Source: Methylocella tundrae
GTDB taxonomy: Bacteria; Pseudomonadota; Alphaproteobacteria; Rhizobiales; Beijerinckiaceae
DNA length: 64,000 nt
Assembly (NCBI RefSeq): GCF_901905185.1
Contig: NZ_CABFMQ020000109.1
Location: 124,001-188,000 of the forward strand
Reading direction: 5' to 3'
Under the pieces are notes generated by a model. It did no database searches, had not been told where the DNA came from, and saw only the letters and a list, made by a program, of their open reading frames with translations. Shown here piece after piece: positions 16,619 through 24,801 of the stretch. Position 1 is the stretch's first letter. Each line of letters opens with the position of its first letter. A program made the translations under genes and the position numbers.

Positions 16619-17578
16619 TTAGACCGTGGCGCGGCGCAGCTCACGCGGCAGCGGGAAGAATACGCCCTCATTCGCGGTCGAGATCTCCTCGACATGCAAA
16701 TCAAACCGCTGCGCGAAGGCGTCCATGATTTCTTCGACGAGGATTTCCGGCGCGGAGGCCCCCGCCGTGATGCCAAGCGAAGAAATATTGGAAAATAATT
16801 CCCATTCCACGTCGTCGGCCCGCAGCACGAGACGCGCCAGCTTGCAGCCCGAGCGCTCGGCGACCTCCTTCAGTCGCTGCGAGTTTGAGGAGTTCGAAGA
16901 ACCGACGACGATCAGCGCATCGACGATCGGGGCGATGCGCTTCACCGCCTCCTGGCGATTGGTGGTCGCATAGCAAATATCCTCGCGATGCGGCCCGACG
17001 ATATTTGGAAACCGCCGCGTCAAGGCGTCGACCATGTTGCGCGTGTCGTCGACCGACAGCGTCGTCTGCGTCACATAAGCGAGATTATTTTCATCCGCGA
17101 CCTGCAACGTCGCGATGTCTTCGACGGTCTGCACCAGAACGATCGAGCCGCCCGGCAATTGGCCGAGGGTGCCAACGACCTCCGGGTGCCCCGCATGGCC
17201 GACGAGGAGCACCTGGCGGCCCTGCCTGTGGTGCAGTTCGGCTTCGCGATGCACCTTTGTCACCAGAGGACAGGTCGCGTCGATGGCGAATATGTTGCGC
17301 GAGGAAGCCTCGACCGGAATCGATTTTGGAACGCCATGGGCGGAAAAAATCACCGGCTGCGAGGTGTCGGGCACTTCGTCGAGTTCTTCGACGAAGATGG
17401 CGCCTTTGGCTTTCAGCGTCTCAACGACATATTTATTGTGCACGATCTCATGGCGCACATAGACCGGGGCGCCATAAATGCGAAGCGCCTCTTCGACAGC
17501 GTCGATCGCGCGGACGACGCCAGCGCAAAAACCGCGCGGCGCGCAAAGAAGGACATTTAGCTTTGGCTTGACGGACAT
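16619..17578 (-). CDS. ispH: 4-hydroxy-3-methylbut-2-enyl diphosphate reductase (copy 2, complete)
   Basis: This is the terminal MEP-pathway enzyme, which makes IPP and DMAPP with a 4Fe-4S cluster. The three cluster cysteines are in RGFCAGVVRAID (C18), DATCPLVTKVH and DICYATTNRQ. The catalytic-site EEL...HGVP and SSNSSNSQRL segments are also present. Length (319 aa) is normal. It diverges from the hydrolase gene and is followed by the nested repeat. A second ispH, of which only the end is visible, adjoins hpnH at the left edge. Confidence 0.96.
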   Translation of the reverse strand: MSVKPKLNVLLCAPRGFCAGVVRAIDAVEEALRIYGAPVYVRHEIVHNKYVVETLKAKGAIFVEELDEVPDTSQPVIFSAHGVPKSIPVEASSRNIFAIDATCPLVTKVHREAELHHRQGRQVLLVGHAGHPEVVGTLGQLPGGSIVLVQTVEDIATLQVADENNLAYVTQTTLSVDDTRNMVDALTRRFPNIVGPHREDICYATTNRQEAVKRIAPIVDALIVVGSSNSSNSQRLKEVAERSGCKLARLVLRADDVEWELFSNISSLGITAGASAPEILVEEIMDAFAQRFDLHVEEISTANEGVFFPLPRELRRATV

Positions 17579-17693
17579 GCAGCGCTCGGCCTGAGATGCA
17601 ACACGTTTAGGAGTCCGGCGGTTCTGATGTCAAGTGCGGCGGGGCCGCAGGCGTCGCGGCCGCCGACCCGGCGCAGAGGCAAGGAGCGCTCTT

Positions 17694-18587
17694 ATGACAG
17701 ATCTCGCCGATCTTTTTCCCGGCTTTTCTACGCATTGGGTCGCTACGGAGGCCGGGCGGTTTTTCGTGCGCGCGCACGGCGAAGGCCCTCCGCTGCTGCT
17801 GCTGCATGGCTATCCGCAAACCCATGTCGAATGGCACAGGATCGCGCCAAAGCTCGCCGAGCGCTTTTCGGTCGTTTTGATGGACATGCGCGGTTACGGC
17901 TGGTCCGGCGCGCCCCGCAGCGAAAAGGGCGCCCTTTATACCAAGCGCCTGATGGCGCAGGACGCCATAGCGGTGATGGAAAAACTCGGCCATATCCGCT
18001 TCAGCCTCCTTGGGCATGATCGCGGCGCGCGCGTCGGCTATAGGCTCGCGCTCGATCACCCGGAGCGCCTCGAAAAACTCGCCCTCATCGACATCATTCC
18101 AACCGCCTCGCGCTGGCGGAGCCTCAATGCGGCGGAAGCGTTGAAAGCCTATCACTGGATGTTTCTGGCGCAGCCGGAGCCCTTGCCGGAGACGCTGATC
18201 GGCGCCGCCGCGAATTTTTACGTCGATTACACGCTCGCGAACTGGACCGCCGCCAAGGATCTGTCCGCCTTCGATCCCCGCGCCCTCGCCCATTATCGCG
18301 CCGCGCTGAACGAGCCCTCGCGCATTCATGCGACCTGCGAGGATTATCGCGCCGGCGCGACGATCGACCGCAACGACGACGAAGCCGACGAAGCCGCCGG
18401 CAAAAAAATCACGGCGCCGCTCCTGGTTCTCTGGGGCGGGCGCGGACTGGGCGGCGGCGACAGCTCGACCCTTGATATCTGGCGCCAATGGGCCGGGAAC
18501 GTGCAGGGCCAGCCGCTCCAGGGGGGCCATTTCTTGCCCGAGGAAAACCCCGAGGCGACGCTGGAGGCCGTGCTCGCGTTTCTTTGA
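17694..18587 (+). CDS. Alpha/beta hydrolase, haloacetate (fluoroacetate) dehalogenase type
   Basis: The family cleaves the carbon-halogen bond of haloacetates. All residues described as essential in the fluoroacetate dehalogenases are present and in register: nucleophile D109 with carboxylate-binding R110 and R113 (GHDRGAR), D133, the halide pocket H154, W155 (YHW) and Y218 (EDYRAGA), and the base H279 (GGHFLPEE). The opening LLLLHGYPQTHVEWHR supplies the oxyanion region. The ATG at 17694 has AAGGAG 7 bases upstream. The gene is unlinked to other halo-organic genes, so the real substrate in the cell is unknown; an epoxide hydrolase or esterase is the alternative. Confidence 0.8.
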   Translation: MTDLADLFPGFSTHWVATEAGRFFVRAHGEGPPLLLLHGYPQTHVEWHRIAPKLAERFSVVLMDMRGYGWSGAPRSEKGALYTKRLMAQDAIAVMEKLGHIRFSLLGHDRGARVGYRLALDHPERLEKLALIDIIPTASRWRSLNAAEALKAYHWMFLAQPEPLPETLIGAAANFYVDYTLANWTAAKDLSAFDPRALAHYRAALNEPSRIHATCEDYRAGATIDRNDDEADEAAGKKITAPLLVLWGGRGLGGGDSSTLDIWRQWAGNVQGQPLQGGHFLPEENPEATLEAVLAFL

Positions 18588-18946
18588 GGGGAGTCAAAGG
18601 CGAAATCGTGGAACCGGCAGCAGCAATGGGCTTGCGGTTCTGACGAACCCCCGGCATTGAAACGCAGAAGCCGCTCGCGCGATCTGTAATTATAATAGCT
18701 CACCGGGATGGCGCGCGGATTGCTTCACACGTCCTCGTCCGGCCTGTACCATGGCTTTCCAGGGCCGCGCTGAGGAGCGGGCCCCTAAACGGCGTTTTGA
18801 TAGTGGCCGGGTCATAGCCTAAACGTATGATGTTACTCACGGGCAGACTGGTCTAGTCTGCCTCGACAACTCGCTCATGCACCGGGAGCTGCGGAGATTG
18901 TTCTTCGTCTTTGCCCCGGAGCCACCGACCAATTGGCGGAGAGACA
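18588..18946. other. 359-base non-coding region and pckA leader
   Basis: No open frame here looks real. A hairpin GGCAGACT / AGTCTGCC with a 5-base loop lies at 18842-18862, about 85 bases upstream of the pckA start, and GGCGGAG precedes the start codon. The region is long enough for regulated transcription of pckA, but I cannot assign a promoter or factor. Confidence 0.5.
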
Positions 18947-20557
18947 ATGACTAACCAAGCCGGTTTCTTTAACCCTTCATTCGGAGTCGAAAAGTTCGGC
19001 CTCAAAGATTTGAAGAGCATTTCCTATAACCTCGAGGCGCCACAGCTTTATGAGGAATCCATTCGCCGCGGCGAGGCGAAGGTCGCAAGGGACGGCCCGC
19101 TCGTCGCCGAAACGGGCGTTCACACCGGCCGTTCGCCAAAAGACAAATTTATCGTCCGGGACGCGCTGACCGAAGAGACGATCTGGTGGGACAACAGCAG
19201 CGCCATCACGCCAGCCCATTTCGACGTTCTTTACGCGGATATGCTCGCGCATGCGGCTGGCCGCGATCTCTTCGCGCAGGATCTTTTCGGCGGCGCAGAG
19301 CCCGCCAACCGGGTCAATGTCCGCGTGATCACCGAATATGCGTGGCATTCACTGTTCATCCGTAACCTTCTGATCCGGCCATCAAGGGAGGAGATCCAGT
19401 CCTTCGTCGCTGACCTGACGATCCTCGATCTTCCCTCCTTCGAGGCTGATCCGGCGCGGCACGGATGCCGCTCGCAAACGGTCGTCGCGATCGATTTCAG
19501 CCGCAAAATCGTGCTGATCGGCGGCACCAGCTATGCCGGCGAAATCAAGAAATCGGTGTTCAGCTATTTGAACTTCGTGCTGCCGGCCAAAGAGGTCATG
19601 CCGATGCATTGCTCCGCCAATGTAAGCCGGGACGGGGCCTCGACCTTGTTCTTCGGCCTGTCCGGCACCGGCAAGACCACGCTTTCGGCCGACGCCGCGC
19701 GCACGCTCGTCGGCGACGACGAGCATGGCTGGAGCCCCGAGGGGATCTTCAATTTCGAGGGCGGCTGCTACGCCAAGGCGATCAAGCTGTCCCGCGAGGC
19801 GGAGCCCGAAATCTTCGCCACGACCGAACGTTTCGGCGCGATCATGGAAAACGTCGTCCTTCATCCGCAGACGCGCGCGCCCGACTTCGACGATGCGTCG
19901 AAGACCGAAAACACGCGGATCGCCTATCCGCTCCATTTCATCGCCAATGCGTCGGCGACGGGGCGCGCCGGCCATCCAACCAACATCGTCATGCTGACCT
20001 GCGACGCCTTCGGCGTTCTGCCGCCGATCGCAAAACTCGAATCGGCGCAGGCGATGTATCATTTCCTGTCGGGCTATACCGCCAAGGTCGCCGGAACGGA
20101 AAAGGGCGTGAGCGAACCGCAGGCGACCTTCTCGACCTGCTTTGGCGCGCCCTTCATGTCGCGTCATCCGAGCGTCTACGGCAATCTGCTGCGCGATCTC
20201 ATCGCGAGGCACGATGTGAATTGCTGGCTCGTCAATACGGGCTGGACGGGCGGTAAATATGGCGTCGGCCGCCGCATGCCGATCAAGGTCACGCGCGGCC
20301 TTCTCGCCGCGGCGCTCGACGGCTCGCTGGCGAAGGCGGCTTATCGCAGGGACACCTATTTTGGCCTGGCGACGCCTCTCGCCGTCGCCGGGATCGAATC
20401 GTCAATACTTAATCCGGTCGAGACCTGGGCCTCGAGAGAAGAGTTCGCCGCTCAGGCGATGAAACTGGTCGATATGTTCCGCGCCAATTTCGAGAAATTC
20501 GCGTCCCATGTCGACGCCGAAGTCATCGAGGCGCAGCCGGCCGCCGTCGCCGCCTGA
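18947..20557 (+). CDS. pckA: Phosphoenolpyruvate carboxykinase (ATP)
   Basis: The enzyme converts oxaloacetate and ATP to PEP and CO2, the entry step of gluconeogenesis. HTGRSPKDKF, the kinase-1a P-loop GLSGTGKTT at about residues 237-245, the metal-binding GDDEHGWS region and NTGWTGGKYGVGRRM are all present. Length (536 aa) is normal for the ATP type. I used the ATG at 18947, with GGCGGAG just upstream, rather than an ATG at 18911. A stem-loop follows at 20591. Confidence 0.97.
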   Translation: MTNQAGFFNPSFGVEKFGLKDLKSISYNLEAPQLYEESIRRGEAKVARDGPLVAETGVHTGRSPKDKFIVRDALTEETIWWDNSSAITPAHFDVLYADMLAHAAGRDLFAQDLFGGAEPANRVNVRVITEYAWHSLFIRNLLIRPSREEIQSFVADLTILDLPSFEADPARHGCRSQTVVAIDFSRKIVLIGGTSYAGEIKKSVFSYLNFVLPAKEVMPMHCSANVSRDGASTLFFGLSGTGKTTLSADAARTLVGDDEHGWSPEGIFNFEGGCYAKAIKLSREAEPEIFATTERFGAIMENVVLHPQTRAPDFDDASKTENTRIAYPLHFIANASATGRAGHPTNIVMLTCDAFGVLPPIAKLESAQAMYHFLSGYTAKVAGTEKGVSEPQATFSTCFGAPFMSRHPSVYGNLLRDLIARHDVNCWLVNTGWTGGKYGVGRRMPIKVTRGLLAAALDGSLAKAAYRRDTYFGLATPLAVAGIESSILNPVETWASREEFAAQAMKLVDMFRANFEKFASHVDAEVIEAQPAAVAA

Positions 20558-20590
20558 GGCAGGCTTAAAGCATTGCCTCGTTGATAAGTT

Positions 20591-20620
20591 AAGGGCCGCC
20601 ACAACTTGTGGCGGCCCTTT
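20591..20620 (+). terminator. Stem-loop terminator after pckA
   Basis: AAGGGCCGCCACAA and TTGTGGCGGCCCTT form a long perfect stem about 34 bases after the pckA stop. Only a short TTT follows, so termination may be incomplete or helped by other factors. Confidence 0.75.
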
Positions 20621-20667
20621 GCCGTCCCGGACGCAGCAGGAAGCTGGCGCGATTCTTACCGGCGAAA

Positions 20668-20696
20668 CAAAAATGCCGCAGCGTCAGCCGCGGCAT
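20668..20696 (-). terminator. Rho-independent terminator of the TorF-like porin gene
   Basis: On the minus strand ATGCCGC and GCGGCAT pair around a 10-base loop and are followed by TTTTTG. It lies about 87 bases past the stop of the gene at 20783. Confidence 0.75.
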
Positions 20697-20782
20697 CATG
20701 GGTTTGGATGCGCGCCTCGACTCGATCAAGGCCTTTGTCTTCAGGAGCTCAGGCCGATGACCGGAGGCTCTGATCCATCAGC

Positions 20783-21628
20783 CTATTTGCCGAGCGTAAG
20801 CAGCGTGGTGTCGATCGCAAGACTGGCGATGAAGCGATTGCCGCACCAGTTCGGCACGCCGCTGACAATCGTGCACTCCCCGCGGCTCAGCGAGCTGCCC
20901 GAGTAGCGCAAGTCGAGCGTCATCACATTCCACGTCGCGCCGATGCCGACATTCCAAGTGGTGTAAGACGGTAAATCGAGTCCCGTCCGGGCTGTTCCGA
21001 GGAACTCTTCTCCGACTTCGCCGGAAATGTAGGTCGCGATATCCTTGTAGGGCAATAGTGGCGGGAGGTTTGCCTTCAGCGTACCGCTGAGATAGGTCCC
21101 ACCCGCTCCCGTGTTGACGTAATTGTTCGTGACGAAGAGATTGCCGCCAACGGTAAATGTGTCATTGATGACGTAGGTCGGCTTAAAATAAACTTCGTAA
21201 TAATTGATCGAAACCTGGCCGGGCAACGGGTACGACTGATTCGGATATTCATAATAGAGCGCGCCCACGTCCAGCGTCAGGGCGCCCCAGGTATGACGCA
21301 GGCCGCCATACAAATCGACTTCGGCCGCAGGATTGGTGAGTCCATACGCGGTGGGGAAACTGACGTTTGACGTCCAAGCGCCGAGATAGGCGAAATCCAG
21401 AATCCGGGCCTCTACATACCCTTGAGCCGCAAAATGGCCGTTCGATTGATCGATGCCACGGAACACGTAATCATTCGCGAGCTTCATTCCGAACGCGAGG
21501 TCAATCGGAGGAGTCGCGGGCGCTGGCGCCGGCGTCGCCGCCAGATCGGCGGCATAGGCGATTGGCGCTGAAGCCGAAAGAAGAATTCCGGCGAAAAGGG
21601 ATAGTAGCGTATTCGTCCGGCCTGACAT
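20783..21628 (-). CDS. TorF-family putative porin (Gcw_chp domain)
   Basis: An outer-membrane barrel protein with a signal peptide ending in AYAAD at about residue 28. The segment FGMKLANDYVFRGIDQSNG is the hallmark of the Gcw_chp/TorF family, followed by alternating strands rich in Tyr, Gly and Asn. The substrate is unknown. The start is ATG 21628 with AGGGGAG 8 bases upstream. Its N-terminus and 5' leader closely resemble those of the unrelated barrel gene at 22022. It ends in TLLTLGK rather than the usual terminal aromatic residue, which is unusual for a barrel and could mean a changed C-terminus. Confidence 0.8.
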   Translation of the reverse strand: MSGRTNTLLSLFAGILLSASAPIAYAADLAATPAPAPATPPIDLAFGMKLANDYVFRGIDQSNGHFAAQGYVEARILDFAYLGAWTSNVSFPTAYGLTNPAAEVDLYGGLRHTWGALTLDVGALYYEYPNQSYPLPGQVSINYYEVYFKPTYVINDTFTVGGNLFVTNNYVNTGAGGTYLSGTLKANLPPLLPYKDIATYISGEVGEEFLGTARTGLDLPSYTTWNVGIGATWNVMTLDLRYSGSSLSRGECTIVSGVPNWCGNRFIASLAIDTTLLTLGK

Positions 21629-21720
21629 CAATGTGGCTCCCCTCGGTCCAAGCTTTGCGTGAACACAAAAAGGGCACAGGAGCGAGATTCATTCAATGGC
21701 TTATCGCGTCAGGAAAATAA
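21600..21720 (-). promoter_or_regulatory. Leader cassette A (shared with the gene at 22022)
   Basis: The stretch across the start codon and about 90 bases upstream aligns with 23341-23450. Shared blocks include GGGGAGCC around the ribosome site, CTTGGAC and CATTGAAT further upstream. It contains the ribosome site and probably the promoter. The rest of the roughly 390-base gap to 22022 shows no convincing gene. Confidence 0.65.
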
Positions 21721-21948
21721 TTTGCGTCCCCAGAGATGCATAGCTGCCACACTCAGGGCCCCTATTGGCCGTGCCGCCGCACAAAAAAAGCGTGCGCCAG
21801 TTCGCGGGAAGGCGTCGAGGCGCGGCCGGCCCCGGCGCAGCATGGGCCAAGAGCTGAGGCTTTGCATTAATTTTCGCCCTGAGAACGGCCGCCAAGTCTC
21901 CACGAGGGGTCTCTCGCAGCCAATTCTGCGCCGGCTGTCTCAATAAGA

Positions 21949-21980
21949 AGGGCGCCACCGCATATCCGCGGGAGCGCCCT
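21949..21980 (-). terminator. Stem-loop terminator after the BBP2-type porin gene
   Basis: AGGGCGC and GCGCCCT with further inner pairing (CGC / GCG) form a hairpin on the minus strand, followed by TCTTATTG. It is 41 bases past the stop at 22022. Confidence 0.65.
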
Positions 21981-22021
21981 ATAGGATCTTCCGGAAGCGC
22001 GGCCGGCGACCGGCCGACAGC

Positions 22022-23353
22022 TCAGAACTTGACGAGGATGTCGCCGCCGAAGGTCCACTGGGAGGATTTCGTCGCGACATTGAAGGGCGTCGTGCCATTC
22101 AAGGACGAGTCGTAGCGGATTTCAGGCCGCACCATGACGCTCTTGATCCAGGCGGCGCTCGGGACGTTAAACAGGTTCGGGATCGGCGGCGCGCTGATAT
22201 TGAGGCCAGCCGTCAGCTCCAGATAAGTCGTCGGCGCCGGAGCGAAGGCGCCCGCGGGCGGGTATCCGCCGAAGTTCAAGAAGCCGTGCTCGCTGTTGAC
22301 GAAATTGAAGTTGCCGGGAGCTCCAAGCGACGAAACAAAAAAGTTATTGTTGTCGCGCCAGACCTCGGCGCGGCCGTTGAGCTTCAGCCAGTCGGTGATG
22401 GCATAGGAGGCGTATCCGGCAGCCCCATAAGCGCTGGCGCCGCCAGCTGGTATGTTCGTGTCATCATGGGCGTAGTTGCCTTCGAACACGAAGGTGAGTT
22501 TATCTGTCGCTTTCCAGGTGACGACGAGGTCATTGAGATAGCGCAAGGTGTTGCTCGGGTAGCAGGCGCAGGCCGCGTCGCCGAGAGGCGTCGCCGGATT
22601 CTGAGGGGCGATGTTTGTGGTCGCCAGAGCAGTCAGGTTGCCGCCGAGCAGGTTGAGGCCGATGCCGCCCTCGAAGCCAACGCCGGCGTTGTTGTCGCCG
22701 GGCCATCCGAAGCCTGTGTTATTGCCCGTATTGAAGCCGGCGTAAATGTCGAGCTCGGGAATGACATGCGCGACGAACGCGGCGCCGGTCAGCTTGGCTG
22801 CGATGCCGAAGTTGTAGATATAGGAATGCGAATAGAAGAAGTTGTTGGTGGGGTCGATGGTTTCTTCGCCCTGGAGCGAAATGAACTGGCCGACTTTCGC
22901 GTCAATGCCACCTGCAAATACCGAGGTCAGCCAGGGCAAATGCGCCTGAAGATTGGCTTCGACGACGTCGAGCTGGTAGCGGCTGTTGATCGCGTAGTCG
23001 AGTTCGCCCAGGAAGTGAGTGTAGCGAGCGTCCGAGCCATACATGCCCTGGAACTTGAAGCCGAAATCATAGTCTTTCGACGTCGGATCAATCGGCCGCG
23101 CCGCCGTCAAAAGAAACTGATTGAGCAGCAGGGAATTGGCTTTGTCGGTGTAAAGAGAGCCGAAGTTCAGGCCGTTCGACGGAGAATCAGGGTTGACGGT
23201 TATGCCGGCCTCGATGACCGCGCCGACGGTAAAGGTGTCCCACCATCCTGCCGGCGGTTTAGCCGGCGCTACATCGGCGGCGTAGGCGAATTGCGCGGAA
23301 GCCGCCAAAAGGGCTCCCACGCAAAGAGTTGATAGAGTGTTCGTCCGGCGTGA
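22022..23353 (-). CDS. Outer-membrane beta-barrel porin (BBP2/OmpL-like)
   Basis: A 443-residue secreted protein with a signal peptide ending in AYAAD at about residue 27. It is followed by WWDTFTVGAVIEAGITVNPDSP and a long series of amphipathic strands with turn motifs (NTGNNTGFG, GDNNAGVGFEGG), ending in DILVKF with the terminal Phe recognised by the BAM complex. The GGIDAKVGQFISLQGEETIDP region is typical of the putative beta-barrel porin-2 family. It should form a channel in the outer membrane; the solute is unknown. Its signal peptide and leader are near-copies of those of the TorF-like gene downstream, while the mature parts differ. Confidence 0.85.
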   Translation of the reverse strand, partial: SRRTNTLSTLCVGALLAASAQFAYAADVAPAKPPAGWWDTFTVGAVIEAGITVNPDSPSNGLNFGSLYTDKANSLLLNQFLLTAARPIDPTSKDYDFGFKFQGMYGSDARYTHFLGELDYAINSRYQLDVVEANLQAHLPWLTSVFAGGIDAKVGQFISLQGEETIDPTNNFFYSHSYIYNFGIAAKLTGAAFVAHVIPELDIYAGFNTGNNTGFGWPGDNNAGVGFEGGIGLNLLGGNLTALATTNIAPQNPATPLGDAACACYPSNTLRYLNDLVVTWKATDKLTFVFEGNYAHDDTNIPAGGASAYGAAGYASYAITDWLKLNGRAEVWRDNNNFFVSSLGAPGNFNFVNSEHGFLNFGGYPPAGAFAPAPTTYLELTAGLNISAPPIPNLFNVPSAAWIKSVMVRPEIRYDSSLNGTTPFNVATKSSQWTFGGDILVKF

Positions 23354-23450
23354 CATGGATGCGGCTCCCCTTTAGTCCAAGCCTCTGACTAAGGTTAAGA
23401 AGCGCACATCATGGCAAAGCATTCAATGAATGATCGCATCCTGAAATCGT
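23341..23450 (-). promoter_or_regulatory. Leader cassette B (shared with the gene at 20783)
   Basis: The start-codon region and about 90 bases upstream match cassette A, including TCCGGCGTGACAT against TCCGGCCTGACAT, GCGGCTCCCC against GTGGCTCCCC, GTCCAAGC in both and CATTCAATG in both (as written on the plus strand). It probably holds the promoter and ribosome site. The remainder of the 300-base gap carries only the hairpin listed separately. Confidence 0.65.
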
Positions 23451-23576
23451 TTCTCGGTCAAGCGATACATCAGCGCCACAGTTAGGCCTTTCGCTCGACA
23501 CGTTGCATTGCAAATGACCACAGTTGCTTAAGTTTTCACCAGATTTGATCGGCGCCAAGCCACTTCAAGGCTCTTT

Positions 23577-23604
23577 TGCTTGTGAGACGCGCCGCTCACG
23601 AGCA
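23577..23604. other. Intergenic hairpin
   Basis: TGCTTGTGAG and CTCACGAGCA form a 10-bp stem with one mismatch and an 8-base loop. It is 53 bases past the stop of the leftward gene at 23657. No T run follows on the minus strand, so a terminator role is uncertain. Confidence 0.4.
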
Positions 23605-23656
23605 AGATTTTGAAGATCGGCGCGCCGCCAGGCGTCCTCTAACCTTCAGCGCCGAC

Positions 23657-24553
23657 TCAAAAACGCGTCGTGACACCCGTATAAAGATTGAGGCTCGGCG
23701 ATGCCTTGGTCAGGCCGAAATTGGCTCCCGCGTCGACTTGCACGTTCGGCTGGATCAAATAGGCGAGACCAAGATCCAGCGTGTACACGGCGGGCGTAAA
23801 GGGATCCGTGCCGACTGCTGAGAAGAATTCGATGGAGGCGCTCAGATCCTTGCTGATGAAAGACAGGCTATGGCTGAGATTGGCGATATTGACGAGATTT
23901 GCGTAGCGCTGGCTGTCATTGGCGTTTTTCAAGATGTCATACTCAGTCTGCAAAGCGAGAACGAAGTCGCTCGGCAGGTTGATCTGCATCGGGAGCGCCA
24001 CACCGCCTTCGACCACGCCATTGCCAAGACCCGGCGCGGCGGAGGGGGCTTTGACGAAAGGCACGAGCGCCATCGCAAAGTCTCCGCCGTCATTGCCGAC
24101 AAGATTGATCTTGGTCTTGATGATTGTGTCGCCGAAACCATGGCCGTTGGCGATAAGGCCGCCGGTCTGGTTGCTATGCGTCGCGGACGTCAGATAGCCG
24201 TAGAAATCGAGTTCCAAATCAATGGAGCTCGTGAGGCCGAGCTTGATCGTCGGATCAGCGGTCTCGAACTGCGTCGTGCCCGCGCCCGCGACATTCGCGT
24301 GGGTGTAGGAGAGAAAATCGCTTTCGATCTGGAAATGGCCTGCGTCGACGGTAAAGGGATTGAGGATTTTGGCCGGGCGCTCGGGCTCGAAGGCCCGCAT
24401 GGCGTCCGTCGGCGTCGGGTTGAACAGGCTGTAGGCGCTCTTGTCGAGCGCAGGCGCCGAATCATCGGCGCGCGCCGGTTGCGCGCCAAGCGGGCTGACG
24501 AGAAGCCCAACGGAGCAGCCGAGCAAAAGCCGCGTTTTCGACGACAAGACCAT
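23657..24553 (-). CDS. Outer-membrane transporter-like protein (phenol MetA-pathway family)
   Basis: A secreted protein with a signal peptide (MVLSSKTRLLLGCSVGLLV... cut near PARADD, about residue 29). It is followed by the NPFTVDAGHFQIESDFLSYT segment and regular beta strands, ending in TGVTTRF with the C-terminal Phe of barrel proteins. This fits the MetA_deg/transporter family (PF13557), whose members are outer-membrane barrels of unknown substrate. I used the ATG at 24553; the longer frame upstream lacks a signal-peptide layout. It does not share the leader cassette of the two porins beside it. Confidence 0.75.
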   Translation of the reverse strand: MVLSSKTRLLLGCSVGLLVSPLGAQPARADDSAPALDKSAYSLFNPTPTDAMRAFEPERPAKILNPFTVDAGHFQIESDFLSYTHANVAGAGTTQFETADPTIKLGLTSSIDLELDFYGYLTSATHSNQTGGLIANGHGFGDTIIKTKINLVGNDGGDFAMALVPFVKAPSAAPGLGNGVVEGGVALPMQINLPSDFVLALQTEYDILKNANDSQRYANLVNIANLSHSLSFISKDLSASIEFFSAVGTDPFTPAVYTLDLGLAYLIQPNVQVDAGANFGLTKASPSLNLYTGVTTRF

Positions 24554-24801
24554 GCAGTTTATGGCGCACAGCGGAGCAGCCAATTCAATTGGCCCAACGC
24601 GGCCGGCGCGAAATCGCGACTGGGCGATGTTTTCCCGCCACAGCGCGTCGCGCGGGACGGCGCTTAAGCGCGAGGCGTTCAGGCGGAGCCGCATTCCGCC
24701 CCTTAAGCCTTTGTTTTACCGCATGACGCCGGCCCGATAAGTCTGCAACTTTCGGCATCATATTCTAAGCGGGATGACCGGGCGCGGAAACCCTCACGTT
24801 C

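Noticed and set aside
21701..21958. 85-codon frame between the two porin genes
   Set aside because: Overlaps the leader cassette and the terminator hairpin, and has no domain or ribosome site.
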